Shown here: positions 22,871-33,795 of the stretch, one piece after another
How positions within the stretch are numbered: position 1 is the first letter of the stretch
How the letters are laid out: every line of letters starts with the position of its first letter
From: Eriocheir sinensis
Lineage: Eukaryota; Arthropoda; Malacostraca; Decapoda; Varunidae
Length of the DNA stretch: 64,000 nucleotides
Assembly: GCF_024679095.1 (NCBI RefSeq)
Contig: NW_026111766.1
Span: forward strand, 142,001 to 206,000
Reading direction: 5' to 3'
Translations under genes and position numbers: made by a program
Notes under the pieces: generated by a model
Databases searched by the model: none
What the model was told of the DNA's origin: nothing
The model's input: only the letters and a program-made list of their open reading frames with translations

Positions 22871-23568
22871 CCTGGCAGTCAAGAGGAGGAAAACAGCCAA
22901 GAAGTGGGACGACTTTGAGTGTTACGAAGAGGAAAACAGCCAAGAAGTGGGAAGACTTTGAGTGTTACGAAGAGGAAAACAGCCAAGAAGTGGGAAGACT
23001 TTGAGTGTTACGAAGAGGAAAACAGCCAAGAAGTGGGATGACTTTGAGTGTTACGAAGAGGAAAACAGCCGAGAAGTGGGACGACTTTGAGTGTTACAAA
23101 GAGGAAAACAGCCAAGAAGTGGGACGACTTTGAGTGTTACAAGGAGGAAAACAGCCAAGAAGTGGGAAGACTTTGAGTGTTACAAGGAGGAAAACAGCCA
23201 AGAAGTGGGAAGACTTTGAGTGTTACAAGGAGGAAAACAGCCAAGAAGTGGGATGACTTTGAGTGTTACGAGGACGAGAGCAAGACCAGTGAGGTGGAGG
23301 GCTGTGACGGGGCGGACCACCCCATGCCCGCCCAGCACTTCCAGCTCCCACTCTGAACAGGAAAAAAAAATGTCTGGAGTGCAGAGAGGAGTTTTCCACG
23401 AAGAAGGCCGCCCTGAGCCACCGCTGCCACCAGACCGAGAGTTAGGAGCGTGAGAAAGTGACCTACTCCTGCAAGGGCTGCCTACGTAGGTTCCTGCTGC
23501 GGAGGGAGTACTTGAAGCATGCCAACGCCTGCTGCAAGAACACTCCCGTCACCTGTAATCTGTGCCTG
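22871..23568 (+). pseudogene. C2H2 zinc-finger gene, exon 1 (of those visible), expanded by a minisatellite
   Basis: After a TTTACAG acceptor the sequence encodes KRRKTAKKWDDFECY, then nine copies of a 43-bp repeat of this coding piece (about 22886-23270). It continues DESKTSEVEGCDGADHPMP, a TGA, KKCLECREEFSTKKAALSH (a finger with C-x2-C), a TAG near 23445, then KVTYSCKGCLRRFLLRREYL with its finger, and VTCNLCL at a CTG/GTGAGG donor. The 43-bp unit is not a multiple of three, so the array breaks the frame. With the two stops, this exon looks non-functional as written. The last finger is completed by the next exon in phase 0. Zinc fingers of this kind usually bind DNA in the nucleus; the target is unknown. 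Confidence 0.6.
22886..23270. repeat. Exon-derived 43-bp minisatellite, 9 copies
   Basis: GGAAAACAGCCAAGAAGTGG recurs every 43 bp (about 22888, 22931, 22974, 23017, 23060, 23103, 23146, 23189, 23232). The unit is a piece of the zinc-finger gene exon itself. Confidence 0.9.
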
Positions 23569-23744
23569 GTGAGGAGAGGACACACTCACTTCTTTCTCAC
23601 GCTGCTGTCACCCCTGTGGTATGAATGTGATGTCTGTTATCCATGTCTGTATCTGTGTCTATATCCATGTCTGCCACAGTCTGCAGTGATCCAGCTGATA
23701 CAGAAAGACCCCAAAATCTACTTAGCTGTGGTACCTCTTTAGTA

Positions 23745-23840
23745 ACTGGGTAGAGAGTTGTCTTCCCGTCTGGCTGGTCGTGGGTTCAGTCCCCAGCACC
23801 GGAGAGTTTATTTCCCTCTTTCCAGGCTAGATCAATTGCT
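23745..23840 (+). mobile_element. tRNA-like SINE head
   Basis: AACTGGGTAGAGAGTTGTC resembles an A box and GTGGGTTCAGTCCCC a B box/T arm, with a plausible anticodon stem in between. It is followed by an unrelated body. Acceptor pairing is poor, so a SINE rather than a tRNA gene. Confidence 0.5.
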
Positions 23841-24147
23841 TGTGTTTCAAGTCACTGAGACAATGTATAAATAAATACATTCAAGAAGCTTTCAGTACAC
23901 ATCAGATACGTGTAATCCTAAGCTCAACCTGAGGCATGGTGATTCTATAGGGCTGAAAAGTGTAGCAGCAATTTCTGCTGCACCCACAGCCATGGTATCA
24001 TTGGTGGAAGCTTCTCTGCCTTTCCTCATGTGTGTAACTTGTCACTGACATGGATGTGGACCTGAACATTGACGTGGATCACACACAAATGGATGCCCAG
24101 CTGAATGCTGAACTCATAAGTAATGTATTGTTCTCTCTTTTCCTCAG

Positions 24148-24213
24148 GTAAAGTTACCCAGTGCTGCTTACCTGCCTGGCCACCTGGCTGCCCTGAAGCC
24201 TCCTCTCAGCAAG
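24148..24213 (+). CDS. C2H2 zinc-finger gene, exon 2
   Basis: 66 bp between TTTTCCTCAG and AG/GTGAGA, exactly 22 codons in phase 0 at both ends. It reads VKLPSAAYLPGHLAALK. Joined to the previous exon this completes a finger that begins with C-x2-C (CNLC) and has its helix and first histidine here (GHLAALK). An intron that splits a finger and keeps phase is good evidence of a real gene ancestor. Confidence 0.65.
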
Positions 24214-24379
24214 GTGAGAGATTACTATTGCTGTTGAGTAAGTGAAGGTTGGGGGCATGCACTAAGCTGTGCATGGCCTTAGTGCTCGTCTCTGTGTCAT
24301 TGGCCCTTGAACCTGTTATACCTAACAAGAACCCGTCACTCTGGGACACAGAGCCAGTGTGAAATCTGTGCTGCTACTT

Positions 24380-24520
24380 TCCCCAGATACCCATTTATCC
24401 TCCAGCCTGAAAGAGAGGATGAACAGCCAGGGGAGCCGGGCGCTGGGTGACCAGAGCCAGGATCAAACCCGGGCCATGGATCCACAGCTAGGAATGCTAA
24501 CCATTACACCACCTGAGACA
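24380..24520 (-). mobile_element. tRNA-derived SINE fragment, minus strand
   Basis: Read on the minus strand: TGGTGTAATGGTTAGCATTC (A box) and CCCGGGTTTGATCCTGG (B box) at about 24516-24460, then a body with GGATAAATGGGTATCTGG. It lies in the intron between zinc-finger exons 2 and 3. Confidence 0.7.
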
Positions 24521-24730
24521 GTAGAGGCCAAGGCAGACAGGGAATCAGTAGGAGAGTGTAACAAAACAGACTACGCTAAAATCAGACTGAGAAGTGGAGA
24601 AAGTTGGAACAGACCTCTTGTCATGCAGTTTAACTGTTATCAGCTAAAGATGATGACAACATGTTTTTTGTGCAGACTGTGACGTTGTTGGTGGGTGATG
24701 CGTGTGTTGAGGCTTCCCTGTCCCTTGCAG

Positions 24731-24924
24731 GGCAGCACCTTGTGTGAGGCGTGTGGTCGAGGGTTCAGCAGGAAGGAGGCGCTCCAGCGGCACGAGGCAA
24801 GAGTCCACGGGAAGGCCCACGGCAGCCACCAGTGTGGCTGCACCTTTCCCCACACCTCCCTGCTGGCCGAGCACCTCAGGCCACAACAGGGATGCACTTG
24901 TCCGGAATGTTCCAAGGTGTTCAG
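24731..24924 (+). CDS. C2H2 zinc-finger gene, exon 3
   Basis: After TCCCTTGCAG and in phase 0 with exon 2, the frame reads LCEACGRGFSRKEALQRHE, which gives a complete C-x2-C-x12-H-x4-H finger. Then HQCGCTFPHTSLLAEH follows, a finger with one spacing change, and CTCPECSKVFR, the start of another, ending at CAG/GTAGGC in phase 2. The frame is intact. The expected next exon (rest of the CPEC finger) is not found directly. The sequences at 34686 and 40511 are phase-compatible candidates. Probable nuclear DNA- or RNA-binding protein; targets unknown. Confidence 0.7.
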
Positions 24925-24982
24925 GTAGGCTGCAGGGAGTGATACCTTTTATTCCTAGTTCTGTCAGCTGCATGTCTCCCCC

Positions 24983-25418
24983 CAGGGGTGAAAGTAAGAT
25001 TAGATTTTTGGCGGTACTGTCTTCAAAAGCGTACCCCTGCGTACCAGCTGTAGACGGCTGTATATCTCTTACTGGTACGGCGTACCCCTGTGTACAGGCT
25101 GTAGACGGCTGTATATCTCTTACCAGTATGGCATACCCCTGTGTACAGGCTGTAGATGGCTGTATATCTCTTACCGGTACGGCGTATCACTGCGTACAGG
25201 CTGTAGATGGCTGTATATCTCTTACCGGTACGGCATACCCCTGTGTACAGGCTGTAGATGGCTGTATATCTCTTACCGGTACGGCGTATCACTGCGTACC
25301 GGCTGTAGACGGCTGTATATCTGACCAGTACGGCGTACCACTGTGTACCGGCTGTAGATGGCTGTATATCTCTGACCGGTATGGTGTACCACAGCGTACC
25401 GGCTTACTGTCACCCCTG
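24983..25418. mobile_element. hAT-type element C (436 bp) filled by a 51-bp minisatellite
   Basis: The ends CAGGGGTGAAAGTAAG and CTTACTGTCACCCCTG are inverted repeats with one mismatch. Flanks TCTCCCCC (24975-24982) and TCTCCACC (25419-25426) are a 7/8 target duplication. The inside is about eight units of roughly 51 bp containing GGCTGTAGACGGCTGTATAT and GCGTACC. No ORF of its own. Confidence 0.78.
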
Positions 25419-26180
25419 TCTCCACCCCATCCAACACCTTGCTGCTCATGGCTTTCTGTGCCTTTCTTCATCCTATGCAATTTCAATTCTTTTCATTTTT
25501 TCCTTCACATCACTGTCTGATTTTGCCTTATTGTTATGTCAATGCAGTGAGATCTTTCTTCTTTACATTTTTTCCTTCGCACGTCTAGCCATTTTTTATT
25601 TCCCCATTTAGTAAACTGACTTTCCTTTCTTTCTTCATGCTAAGTCCATCCCTATGCTGTCCAGCTCCCTAATGAGGTGCCAAGTTTCTGAAAAAAGTAT
25701 ATTCGAGCAAAAATATTCTTGAAGATCCCCGCAGTCATCTATACTAGTCATGTATCGGATATCCACATCCGCGGAACATCCACATAATTTTTCACATCCG
25801 CATCCGCATTTCTGATAAATGAAACCTCTGCATTCCTATTTGTAGTGAAATAAACATCCGCATCTGCATCCGCACCACACAAAGAGGATGTTGTGGGTAT
25901 ATTTTAATCATTACAGAGTCACAGACTCAGAGATCACCATGCAGACTACAGAGTACAGAGCTTGCAAAGTTGAAGAAAATTAATTAATGCATGCTAATTT
26001 TCTACTAAAATTACACCTTCTACTCATTTCCTTTCAAATTTACACAACCTAATGTGTCAAGAATTTTGCGGAAGGGCACAAGGAAGGAGATCATTTTACA
26101 TAGTAACTGTGTAGTATATATGTATCATGTAAATCTCTAAAAGTATGTATCTATGCATGTATTGAACTATGTAACTGTAT

Positions 26181-26186
<6 letters not shown>

Positions 26187-26215
<29 letters not shown>

Positions 26216-26231
26216 ATATAAATATATATAT

Positions 26232-26280
<49 letters not shown>
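26187..26280. repeat. (AT)n microsatellite
   Basis: AT dinucleotides with a few breaks, followed by poly-T. Confidence 0.9.
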
Positions 26281-26281
<1 letters not shown>

Positions 26282-26380
26282 TTTTTTTTTTTTTACAGCA
26301 AAGGAGACAGCTCAAGGGCACAAAAAAGTAAACATTAATAAAAAAGCCTGCTACTCTGCTCCTAAAAAGAATCCAAAGAG

Positions 26381-26382
<2 letters not shown>

Positions 26383-26466
<84 letters not shown>

Positions 26467-26479
26467 TATGAAGGAAGCC

Positions 26480-26533
<54 letters not shown>
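26383..26533. repeat. (AT)n tract then (AG)n tract
   Basis: About 80 bp of AT (26383-26464), a short unique piece, then about 52 bp of AG (26482-26533). Confidence 0.92.
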
Positions 26534-26535
<2 letters not shown>

Positions 26536-26907
26536 CCCTGGAGAGAGAGAGAAAGTTCCGCGCGTGACTCTGGAGAGAGAGGTCGCACTGTTCCTGCTGC
26601 CCCCCGGGTAAGGGCAAGTCAGGTTAAGCCTGGTGGCGTTCCGAGGCACCCTGGGTGTAGTGGACCACAACCCCCTCCCTGTTCATCTCCTTGATCTCCA
26701 GCTGCATGTCGGACCCTTGTGCAGTGGCGTCGCGAGGGGCGGGGACTTATGTCCCCGGTGCAATACTTCGGGGGCGCCAAAGTGAAGATCAACCAGAGTT
26801 TTGTTCCGCATCCTGGTAACACACAACAAGTGTGGCTGAAACTCGTCATAAAGCTTTAAAATTACAAAATGCACTATTGTGTAACAAAGCAGCTAACATC
26901 TTGCAAT

Positions 26908-27247
26908 AGGTAGGCGGTGGCTGAGTGGTTAGTGTGCTGGCCTTGCGTTCTCAGCGCCATGGACAATGTCGGTTCGAATCCCCACGCTACAACCTGGGAT
27001 TTTTCAGTCACTGCCGAGTGGCCTAAGACTACCCACATGCTGTCCAGAGGACCACCCATCAGCCCGGACTCTAGAAGATACCATCCAGTGAATTAAGAAT
27101 GAGTTCAGGGGAGCAGCATGAGCCAAGCATAACTGGTGCCACTATAAAAAATTGCCTGCGCCATGAGGGGCTTGGGACAACCACCTGGCCCCTGAAGAAA
27201 GCCTACCGGCGCTACAGGTAGAGATGTAAAACAAAGAAAAAAAAAGT
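26908..27247 (+). mobile_element. tRNA-derived SINE (CGCCGGTAGGC family), full length
   Basis: The head has GGCTGAGTGGTTAGTGTGCT (A box) and GTCGGTTCGAATCCCCAC (B box). The body is ACTACCCACATGCTGTCC, GAATGAGTTCAGGGGAGC and GCCTACCGGCGCTACAGG, with a poly-A tail. It is inserted in hAT-type element D. The long anticodon/variable region suggests a Leu- or Ser-type tRNA ancestor (inference). Confidence 0.85.
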
Positions 27248-27614
27248 GCTCTTTAGTAAATTACCAAAATCATGAACACATCCGCACGGATGCGGATGTC
27301 ATAATTTGATAGCCACATCCGCATCCGCAAAATATGTAAATATGACATCCGCATACACATCCGCATCCGCAAAATATGTAAATATGACATCCGCATACAC
27401 ATCCGCATCCGCAAAATATGTAAATATGACATCCGCATACACATCCGCATCCGCAAAATATGTAAATATGACATCCGCATACACATCCGCAAAATATGTA
27501 AATATGACATCCGCATACACATCCGCATCCGCAAAATATGTAAATATGACATCCGCATACACATCCGCATCCGCGGATCTAAAATGTGACATCCGATACA
27601 TGACTAATCTATAC

Positions 27615-28510
27615 AATTGATTTTCGTCGAATTCTAATTAAGGTGCGCGTAGTCTTAGAAAGCATATGAAGTTGCATATTTTTGGCTGTAAATTTTACAC
27701 AGTAAAGTAGACCATAATCTAACATCTGGCAAAGTTTTAGCCTGATTGACAAAATACTTTTTTATATATTTTTTTTTTGAATTTTTTTGACCGAATTTGA
27801 ATTCTAAATAATTTTTTTATATATGGGTTTTCAGCTTTTTTGTTCATTGGACAATGTAAAGTAACCTCAGTGCTAACATTTGGTCAATATGTGTTGGTAA
27901 TTTTTTGTTTCCATATATATAATAATATTTTTTTATTACGTAACCAAACACATTTCGCTGTTTCGGTGTAAAATATATGAAAAAAAATATTCTATGGCAC
28001 TTAGAAGAGTTTTGTCTTGATGGAAATATAGTCTTACCATTATCGTATTGAATGAACTTATCCAATTGGAAATGTCTTTTATAGGCTATCAGAATTTTAA
28101 CCAAAAATACCAATAACTTACATTTTGAGAAATCATCGTTTTTACATTTCGTTACCATGATATGTTTGATATGCTATTTCTGCAATGTATTTTTTATTTT
28201 ACAGATATTTCTGAGTTATGGTACCTGGTCCCCTCCTTTTCAAAGGATATTATACACTCAATGGTGTGGGTATCATGGGGCACCACCCCACTCATTGGAG
28301 ATAGGTTTTTACTCAGAAGCCTCCAGGCTTATAATGTTTTTTCTGCTGCCTTGCTGGCTTGTTTTCTTGTCTTTTTCTTCTTCCTCTTCTCGTTTTTGGT
28401 TCTGCTTGTCCTCTTTTCCTTCCGCTCAAGAGAATCTTTGAAGTTGGAGGACCTCTTGAACCCAAGCAAGGTCAGGAGGTTGGCTTCACTGTGCCCAAAG
28501 TTATGCTCCA
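27615..28510. other. AT-rich stretch, nothing recognised
   Basis: Runs of T and A, no supported ORF, no inverted ends. The open frame near 28162-28500 is low-complexity and continues into (AT)n. Confidence 0.5.
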
Positions 28511-28517
28511 GGATTGG

Positions 28518-28520
28518 ATT

Positions 28521-28612
<92 letters not shown>

Positions 28613-28617
28613 TATAT
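28518..28617. repeat. (AT)n microsatellite, about 100 bp
   Basis: Uninterrupted apart from three C or G changes. Confidence 0.93.
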
Positions 28618-28619
28618 GA

Positions 28620-29055
28620 CAAATCTAAGCCAATAGTATTTTCTTCATATCTTCATCTATGCATTGAAAAGCCATCCTTATGTTTGTCAACAGCCTATGG
28701 GTCTCTGACAATCTTTTGTGTTTTCAGGTGATGAAGTATCTTTCACCAGTGCTCTCAGGTCCCCCTCCTCTTGTGTTTGTGATTTGTTCAGTTTCCAAGT
28801 ACTAGTTCAGTGATGGCCTCTTAGAACTTTTGTCCATCTCCAGTAATTTGCATTTGCATTGAATGTAGTTTTATACACCTGGCTCCATTTGCTAATCCTC
28901 TCTTAGAACTTTTTGCAGCATTTTCAGTCCTCCTTAGTCTCACTTTTCCTTGTGATCTTTGAATAATCTGCAAACAGGCTTTTATAACTTTGTTTCATTC
29001 AGGGGAATTTTTGTGGCACTACTACAAACATGCATGGTCCATCTGCTGACAATTC
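28620..29055. other. Non-coding stretch, nothing recognised
   Basis: No ORF, repeat end or splice pattern that I can support before the LINE begins. Confidence 0.5.
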
Positions 29056-29102
29056 GGCCGTTTGTAAGGAAAGATTGACTGGGATAATGCTTTAATTATA
29101 GG

Positions 29103-29828
29103 AATATGGACTGGGAAGACCTAGTGGGTGACCTGGAAGTCGAGGATTTTCTTGAAGTTATACAAGATAATTTCCTTAAGCAAGTAGTTACTGAGCCTAC
29201 CAGAGGAGATAACATATTAGACTTAGTCGTAACTAATAATGGAAACTTGCTACATGAGCTGGAGGTGGGCGGAGAGTTAGGAAATAGTGACCACAGAACG
29301 GTTCGTTTTAGCTTAGACTGGGCGGTAACCCGCGAACCAAACCCAGTGTTAGTGCCAGATTTTAGAAGAGCAAATTACGAGGGGCTTCGAAGACATTTTG
29401 AAGGGGTAAACTGGGATAATTTAGGGATTCATGAGGTCCAGAACTGTGGGTTGGAGAGCCAGGAGAACCAGGTAGAAATGTCTTACAATAATTTAGTTAG
29501 AGTAATAGTAGAGGGGCAAGGACAGCATATACCACAGCGAACACTTAGAAAAGAAAACAATGACCCTAAGTGGATGACTCGTGGAGTAAAACACGAGATG
29601 GGGTTAAAGAAGGGAATTTATCAGAAAATAAAGAATGGTGAAACACATCTCAGGGGCCGGTATGTCGAACTATCTAGATTAGTGAAGAAGAACACCAGGA
29701 TAGCAAAAAGGAATTATGAGATCAAAGTAGCAAATGAGGCGAAAAGTAATCCTAAAGGCTTCTTTCAGATGTATAGAACAAAAACACGGGAGAAAATTGG
29801 ACCGCTGAAAACAAACACAGGGAGCTAG
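29103..29828 (+). pseudogene. LINE ORF2, endonuclease C-terminus and linker
   Basis: Reads FLEVIQDNFLKQVVTEPTRG, NILDLVV and GNSDHRTVRFSLDW (the SDH endonuclease motif), then a basic linker (FRRANYEGLRRHFEGVNW, KNTRIAKRNYEIKVANEAKS) and FQMYRTKTREKIGPL. It ends at a TAG (29826-29828) created by a one-base frameshift near 29820. The alternate frame (ELVDFYENMSTLLNDYF) continues straight into the RT. The N-terminal half of the endonuclease is missing because of 5' truncation. Confidence 0.82.
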
Positions 29829-29845
29829 TAGATTTTTATGAAAAT

Positions 29846-31447
29846 ATGAGCACATTGTTGAACGACTACTTCCTTTCAGTATTCACACAAGAGGATCGAA
29901 CGACTATTCCGGAAAGGGTTCAGGTGTACGAGGGCGGGGATGGCGATAAATTGAGGGATATAATCATTACCAGACAAATAGTTCAGGATGAGATAGATAA
30001 GCTTAAGAAGAATAAGTCGCCAGGTCCTGACGGGATATTTCCGAGGGTATTAAAGGAATTAGGTGATGTACTCAGTGACCCACTAACCGACATCTTTAAG
30101 ATGTCGGTAAATACTGGTTATGTGCCCAGCCTATGGAAAGTAGCTAATGTGATGCCGATTTTCAAAAAGGGGGACAGGTCAGCTGCTTCAAACTGTCGCC
30201 CAATTAGCTTAATATCGGTTATAGGCAAGATGCTGGAGTCCATAATAGCCAGGAACATTCGGGAGCATCTAGAGAAACACAGCTTAATTCACGACTCACA
30301 GCATGGGTTCACGAAAGGTAGGTCATGCCTCACCAATCTCTTGTCCTTCTACAATAAAGTATTTGAGGCGGTAGACAGAGATAAAAATTATGATGTAATC
30401 TATCTTGATTTTAGTAAAGCGTTTGACAAAGTTCCTCACCAACGACTGTTGCTTAAATTACAGGCTCATGGAGTAGAGGGTAAAGTTCTGAACTGGGTCA
30501 AGGCGTGGCTTAGCAATAGGAAGCAAAGAGTGCAAATCAATGGTAAAAGATCTGACTGGGGATATGTTACGAGTGGGGTCCCACAAGGTTCGGTATTAGG
30601 TCCACTTTTGTTTAATATTTATTTCAGTGACTTAGATACAGGAATTAGTAGTGATGTCAGTAAGTTTGCAGATGATACCAAGTTCGGTAGAGTAATTGAG
30701 TCGGATCAGGACACTAGTATTCTCCAGGATGAACTAAACAGATTGTATGACTGGGCGGATAAATGGCAGATGGAGTTCAGTGCAGGGAAGTGCAGTATTC
30801 TGAGTGTAGGTAGGAACAACCCCTCTCACAACTATTGCTTAAATGACACTCTCATAAGCAGGTCTGGGTGCGAGGGAGATTTAGGGGTCTTAGTGAGCTC
30901 TGATCTCTGTCCAAAGGCACAATGCATTCAAGCTAGAAATCGAGCAAATAGGGTACTGGGATTTATTTCAAGGAGCGTAAGCAACAGAACTGCCGAAGTC
31001 TTCCTCAAACTATATTTAGCATTAGTTAGACCTCATCTTGACTATGCGGTTCAGTTCTGGTCACCTTACTATAGAATGGATATCAAAATGTTAGAATCAG
31101 TGCAGAGGAGGATGACTAAGATGATTCAGGGGTTGAGAAACTTGCCATACGAGGAAAGACTCAAACAGTTAAACTTGCATTCTCTAGAAAGGCGAAGGGT
31201 GCGTGGAGACCTGATCGAGGTTTATAAATGGATGAAGGGCTTTAATAATGGAGATATTCATAAGGTTTTGTTGGTAAGAGAACCGGGTAGTACACGTAGT
31301 AATAGGTTTAAACTGGATAAATTCAAATTCAACAGGGACATATGCAAAAATTGGTTTACTAACAGATTGGTGGATGAGTGGAATAGGCTGAGCAGCCATG
31401 TGGTGAGTGCCAATACAATTGTCATATTAAAAAAATTGATTAGATAA
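29846..31447 (+). CDS. LINE ORF2, reverse transcriptase (533 codons, uninterrupted)
   Basis: A continuous frame with all RT blocks: KSPGPDGIFPRVLKEL, NCRPISLISVIGKMLES, QHGFTKGRSCLTNLLSF, DVIYLDFSKAFDKVPHQRL (block A), SGVPQGSVLGPLLFNIYF (block B), KFADDTKFG (catalytic FADD near 30665-30679) and the thumb and C-terminal [16 protein letters not shown] and LPYEERLKQLNLHSLERR. It ends at a TAA near 31447. The enzyme would copy the element RNA at a nicked target. It is one frameshift away from the endonuclease frame, so this is a young copy. The first in-frame ATG used here (MSTLLNDYF) is internal to the ancestral ORF2, not its true start. Confidence 0.9.
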   Translation: MSTLLNDYFLSVFTQEDRTTIPERVQVYEGGDGDKLRDIIITRQIVQDEIDKLKKNKSPGPDGIFPRVLKELGDVLSDPLTDIFKMSVNTGYVPSLWKVANVMPIFKKGDRSAASNCRPISLISVIGKMLESIIARNIREHLEKHSLIHDSQHGFTKGRSCLTNLLSFYNKVFEAVDRDKNYDVIYLDFSKAFDKVPHQRLLLKLQAHGVEGKVLNWVKAWLSNRKQRVQINGKRSDWGYVTSGVPQGSVLGPLLFNIYFSDLDTGISSDVSKFADDTKFGRVIESDQDTSILQDELNRLYDWADKWQMEFSAGKCSILSVGRNNPSHNYCLNDTLISRSGCEGDLGVLVSSDLCPKAQCIQARNRANRVLGFISRSVSNRTAEVFLKLYLALVRPHLDYAVQFWSPYYRMDIKMLESVQRRMTKMIQGLRNLPYEERLKQLNLHSLERRRVRGDLIEVYKWMKGFNNGDIHKVLLVREPGSTRSNRFKLDKFKFNRDICKNWFTNRLVDEWNRLSSHVVSANTIVILKKLIR

Positions 31448-31564
31448 ATTCATGGACAGTGATATTAGGTGAGGGTAGATTCACGGGAGCTTAGGTTCAA
31501 AGGAGCTGCTTTGAACAGGCCTACCGGCCTCTTGCAGACTCCTACGTTCTTATGTTCTTATGTT

Positions 31565-32164
<600 letters not shown>

Positions 32165-32216
32165 TATATTCAAAACCCATTATAAGCAGGTCTGTTATAT
32201 CCAGGGTTTACTGTAT
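32165..32216. mobile_element. Possible pogo/Tigger-type terminal sequence
   Basis: AGGTCTGTTATATCCAGGGTTTACTGTA resembles in form the end near 39275-39306 (GCGTTATGTCGAGGGTTTAC). GGTTTACTG ends of this form are typical of pogo/Tigger DNA transposons. Only one end is seen; the other may be lost in the (TA)n. Confidence 0.35.
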
Positions 32217-32455
<239 letters not shown>

Positions 32456-32511
32456 AGTCACCGTTGCGAGTGAAGCAGTATTAGTCACACAAGACCTTTA
32501 TTTTTTACTTT

Positions 32512-32847
32512 TTTTACGTCTACGCCTATAGCGCCGGTAGGCTCTCTTGAGGGGCCTGGATGGTAGTCGGCCCCAGCCCGTCATGGCGCAGGCAAGTGTT
32601 TATAGTGGCGCCCTCTTCTCCGGGCTCATGCTGCCCCCCGGAACTCCTTCTTGATTCACTTGGAAGGTTTCCTCTAGAGTCCGGGTTGATGGGTGGTCTT
32701 CAGGATAGCATGTGGGTAGTTTTAAGCCACTCGGCGGTGACTGAAAAATCCCAGGTGGTAGCGTAGGGATTCGAACCCGCGTCGTCCATCACGCAGTGAA
32801 TGTGGGCCCAGCACGCTACCACTCAGCCACCGCCTACCCTATTGGTG
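32512..32847 (-). mobile_element. tRNA-derived SINE (CGCCGGTAGGC family), full length, minus strand
   Basis: On the minus strand: GGTGGCTGAGTGGTAGCGTG (A box), GCGGGTTCGAATCCCTACGC (B box), the ACTACCCACATGCTATCC body and a GCCTACCGGCGCTATAGGCG end. Same family as 26908-27247. Confidence 0.85.
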
Positions 32848-32984
32848 AACTGGTGACAATTGTGCATCCTCTCAGCCTTCAATGTTTCACTAACTGGTAA
32901 CTTTGCACAAGTCGTACTCGCGCCGCCCACACTCCATGCAGGCCGAGGCAAAGCTGGCCGGCCATGTGTTGCTGTGTGTGCCTT

Positions 32985-33051
32985 GGCAAGATGGCGCCAC
33001 TATAAACACTTGTTTGCGCCATGACAGGCTTGGGCTGACTTCCATCCAGGC
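32985..33051 (+). mobile_element. SINE body, left part of a copy split by a second SINE
   Basis: AAGATGGCGCCACTATAAAC up to TTCCATCCAGGC. The right part (CCTCAAGAGAGCCTACCGGC) resumes at 33796. Confidence 0.8.
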
Positions 33052-33795
33052 TGGGGACTTCGTGGTGCAGTGGTTAGCACACTCGGCTCACAATTGAGAG
33101 AGGCCGGGATCGATTCCCAGGCGGAGTGGAAAAAATTGGGCGGCTTTTCCGATACCCTACGCCCCTGTCCAACCAGCAGTGAATGGATACCAGGTATTAA
33201 TCAGGGGTTGTGTCTCGTTTCCTGGGGTCTGCTCCCTTCTCCTATAATTCCTCCCCCTTCTGTCTCTCTCCGGCATATGACCACAGATGTTGTGTCCCGT
33301 CTCCTGGGGTCTGCTCCCTTTTCCTATAATTCCTTCCCCTTCTGTCTCTCTCTGGCATATGACCACAGATGTGGTGTCCCGTCTCCTGGGGTCTGTTCCC
33401 TTCCCCTTCTGTCTTTCTCCGGTATATGACCACAGATGTTGTGTCCCGTCTCCTGGGGTCTGCTCCCTTTTCCTATAGTTCCTTCCCCTTCTGTCTCTCT
33501 CCGGTATATGACCACAGATGTTGTGTCCCGTCTCCTGGGGTCTGCTCCCTTTTCCTATAGTTCCTTCCCCTTCTGTCTCTCTCCGGCATATGACCACAGA
33601 TGTGGTGTCCCGTCACCTGGGGTCTGTTCCCTTCTCCTATAATTCCTTCCCCTTCTGTCTCTCTCCGGCATATGACCACAGATGTGGTGTCCCGTCTCCT
33701 GAGGTCTGTTCCTTTCTCCTATAATTCCTTCCCCTCCTGTCTCTCTCCGGCATATGACCACAGATGCTGCGCCCACTAAACAAAACTTTCCAACT
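33052..33795 (+). mobile_element. tRNA-Val-derived SINE with seven-unit internal VNTR
   Basis: A tRNA-like head (TGGTGCAGTGGTTAGCACAC, loop CTCACAA with anticodon CAC) is followed by a body unit of about 82 bp (ATAATTCCTTCCCCTTCTG ... GACCACAGATG ... CTGGGGTCTG). GACCACAGATG recurs about every 82 bp from 33279 to 33756, giving seven units, one of them 67 bp. The tail is AACAAAACTTTCCAACT. The target duplication TTCCATCCAGGC is at 33040-33051 and 33796-33807. Confidence 0.92.

Larger units (their letters stand above)
25745..27606. mobile_element. hAT-type element D with CATCCG arrays (1.86 kb)
   Basis: The ends TAGTCATGTATCGGAT and ATCCGATACATGACTA are a perfect 16-bp inverted repeat. The target duplication ATCTATAC is at 25737-25744 and 27607-27614. 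Left subterminal CACATCCGCATCCGC runs at 25770-25880. On the right is a tandem array with a unit of about 41 bp (ACACATCCGCATCCGC ... AAATATGACATCCGCAT) at 27305-27580. The interior holds (AT)n, (AG)n and a SINE insertion. Confidence 0.88.

Noticed and set aside
26381..26611. Tyr-Ile and Arg-Glu repeat ORFs (also at 4518, 5700, 31469, 31995, 28359)
   Set aside because: Reading of (TA)n and (TC)n/(AG)n microsatellites.
26640..26740. Minus-strand short ORF (MQLEIKEMNREGVVVHYTQG)
   Set aside because: Only 27 codons, no recognised family, and lies inside hAT element D.
27253..27620. CRISPR-like regular repeats (CATCCGCATACACATCCG)
   Set aside because: Eukaryotic, spacer-less tandem array within hAT element D; no spacers of unique sequence.
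30412..31400. Minus-strand ORFs over the LINE at 29-31 kb
   Set aside because: The plus strand has the complete RT; the minus frames lack any motif.
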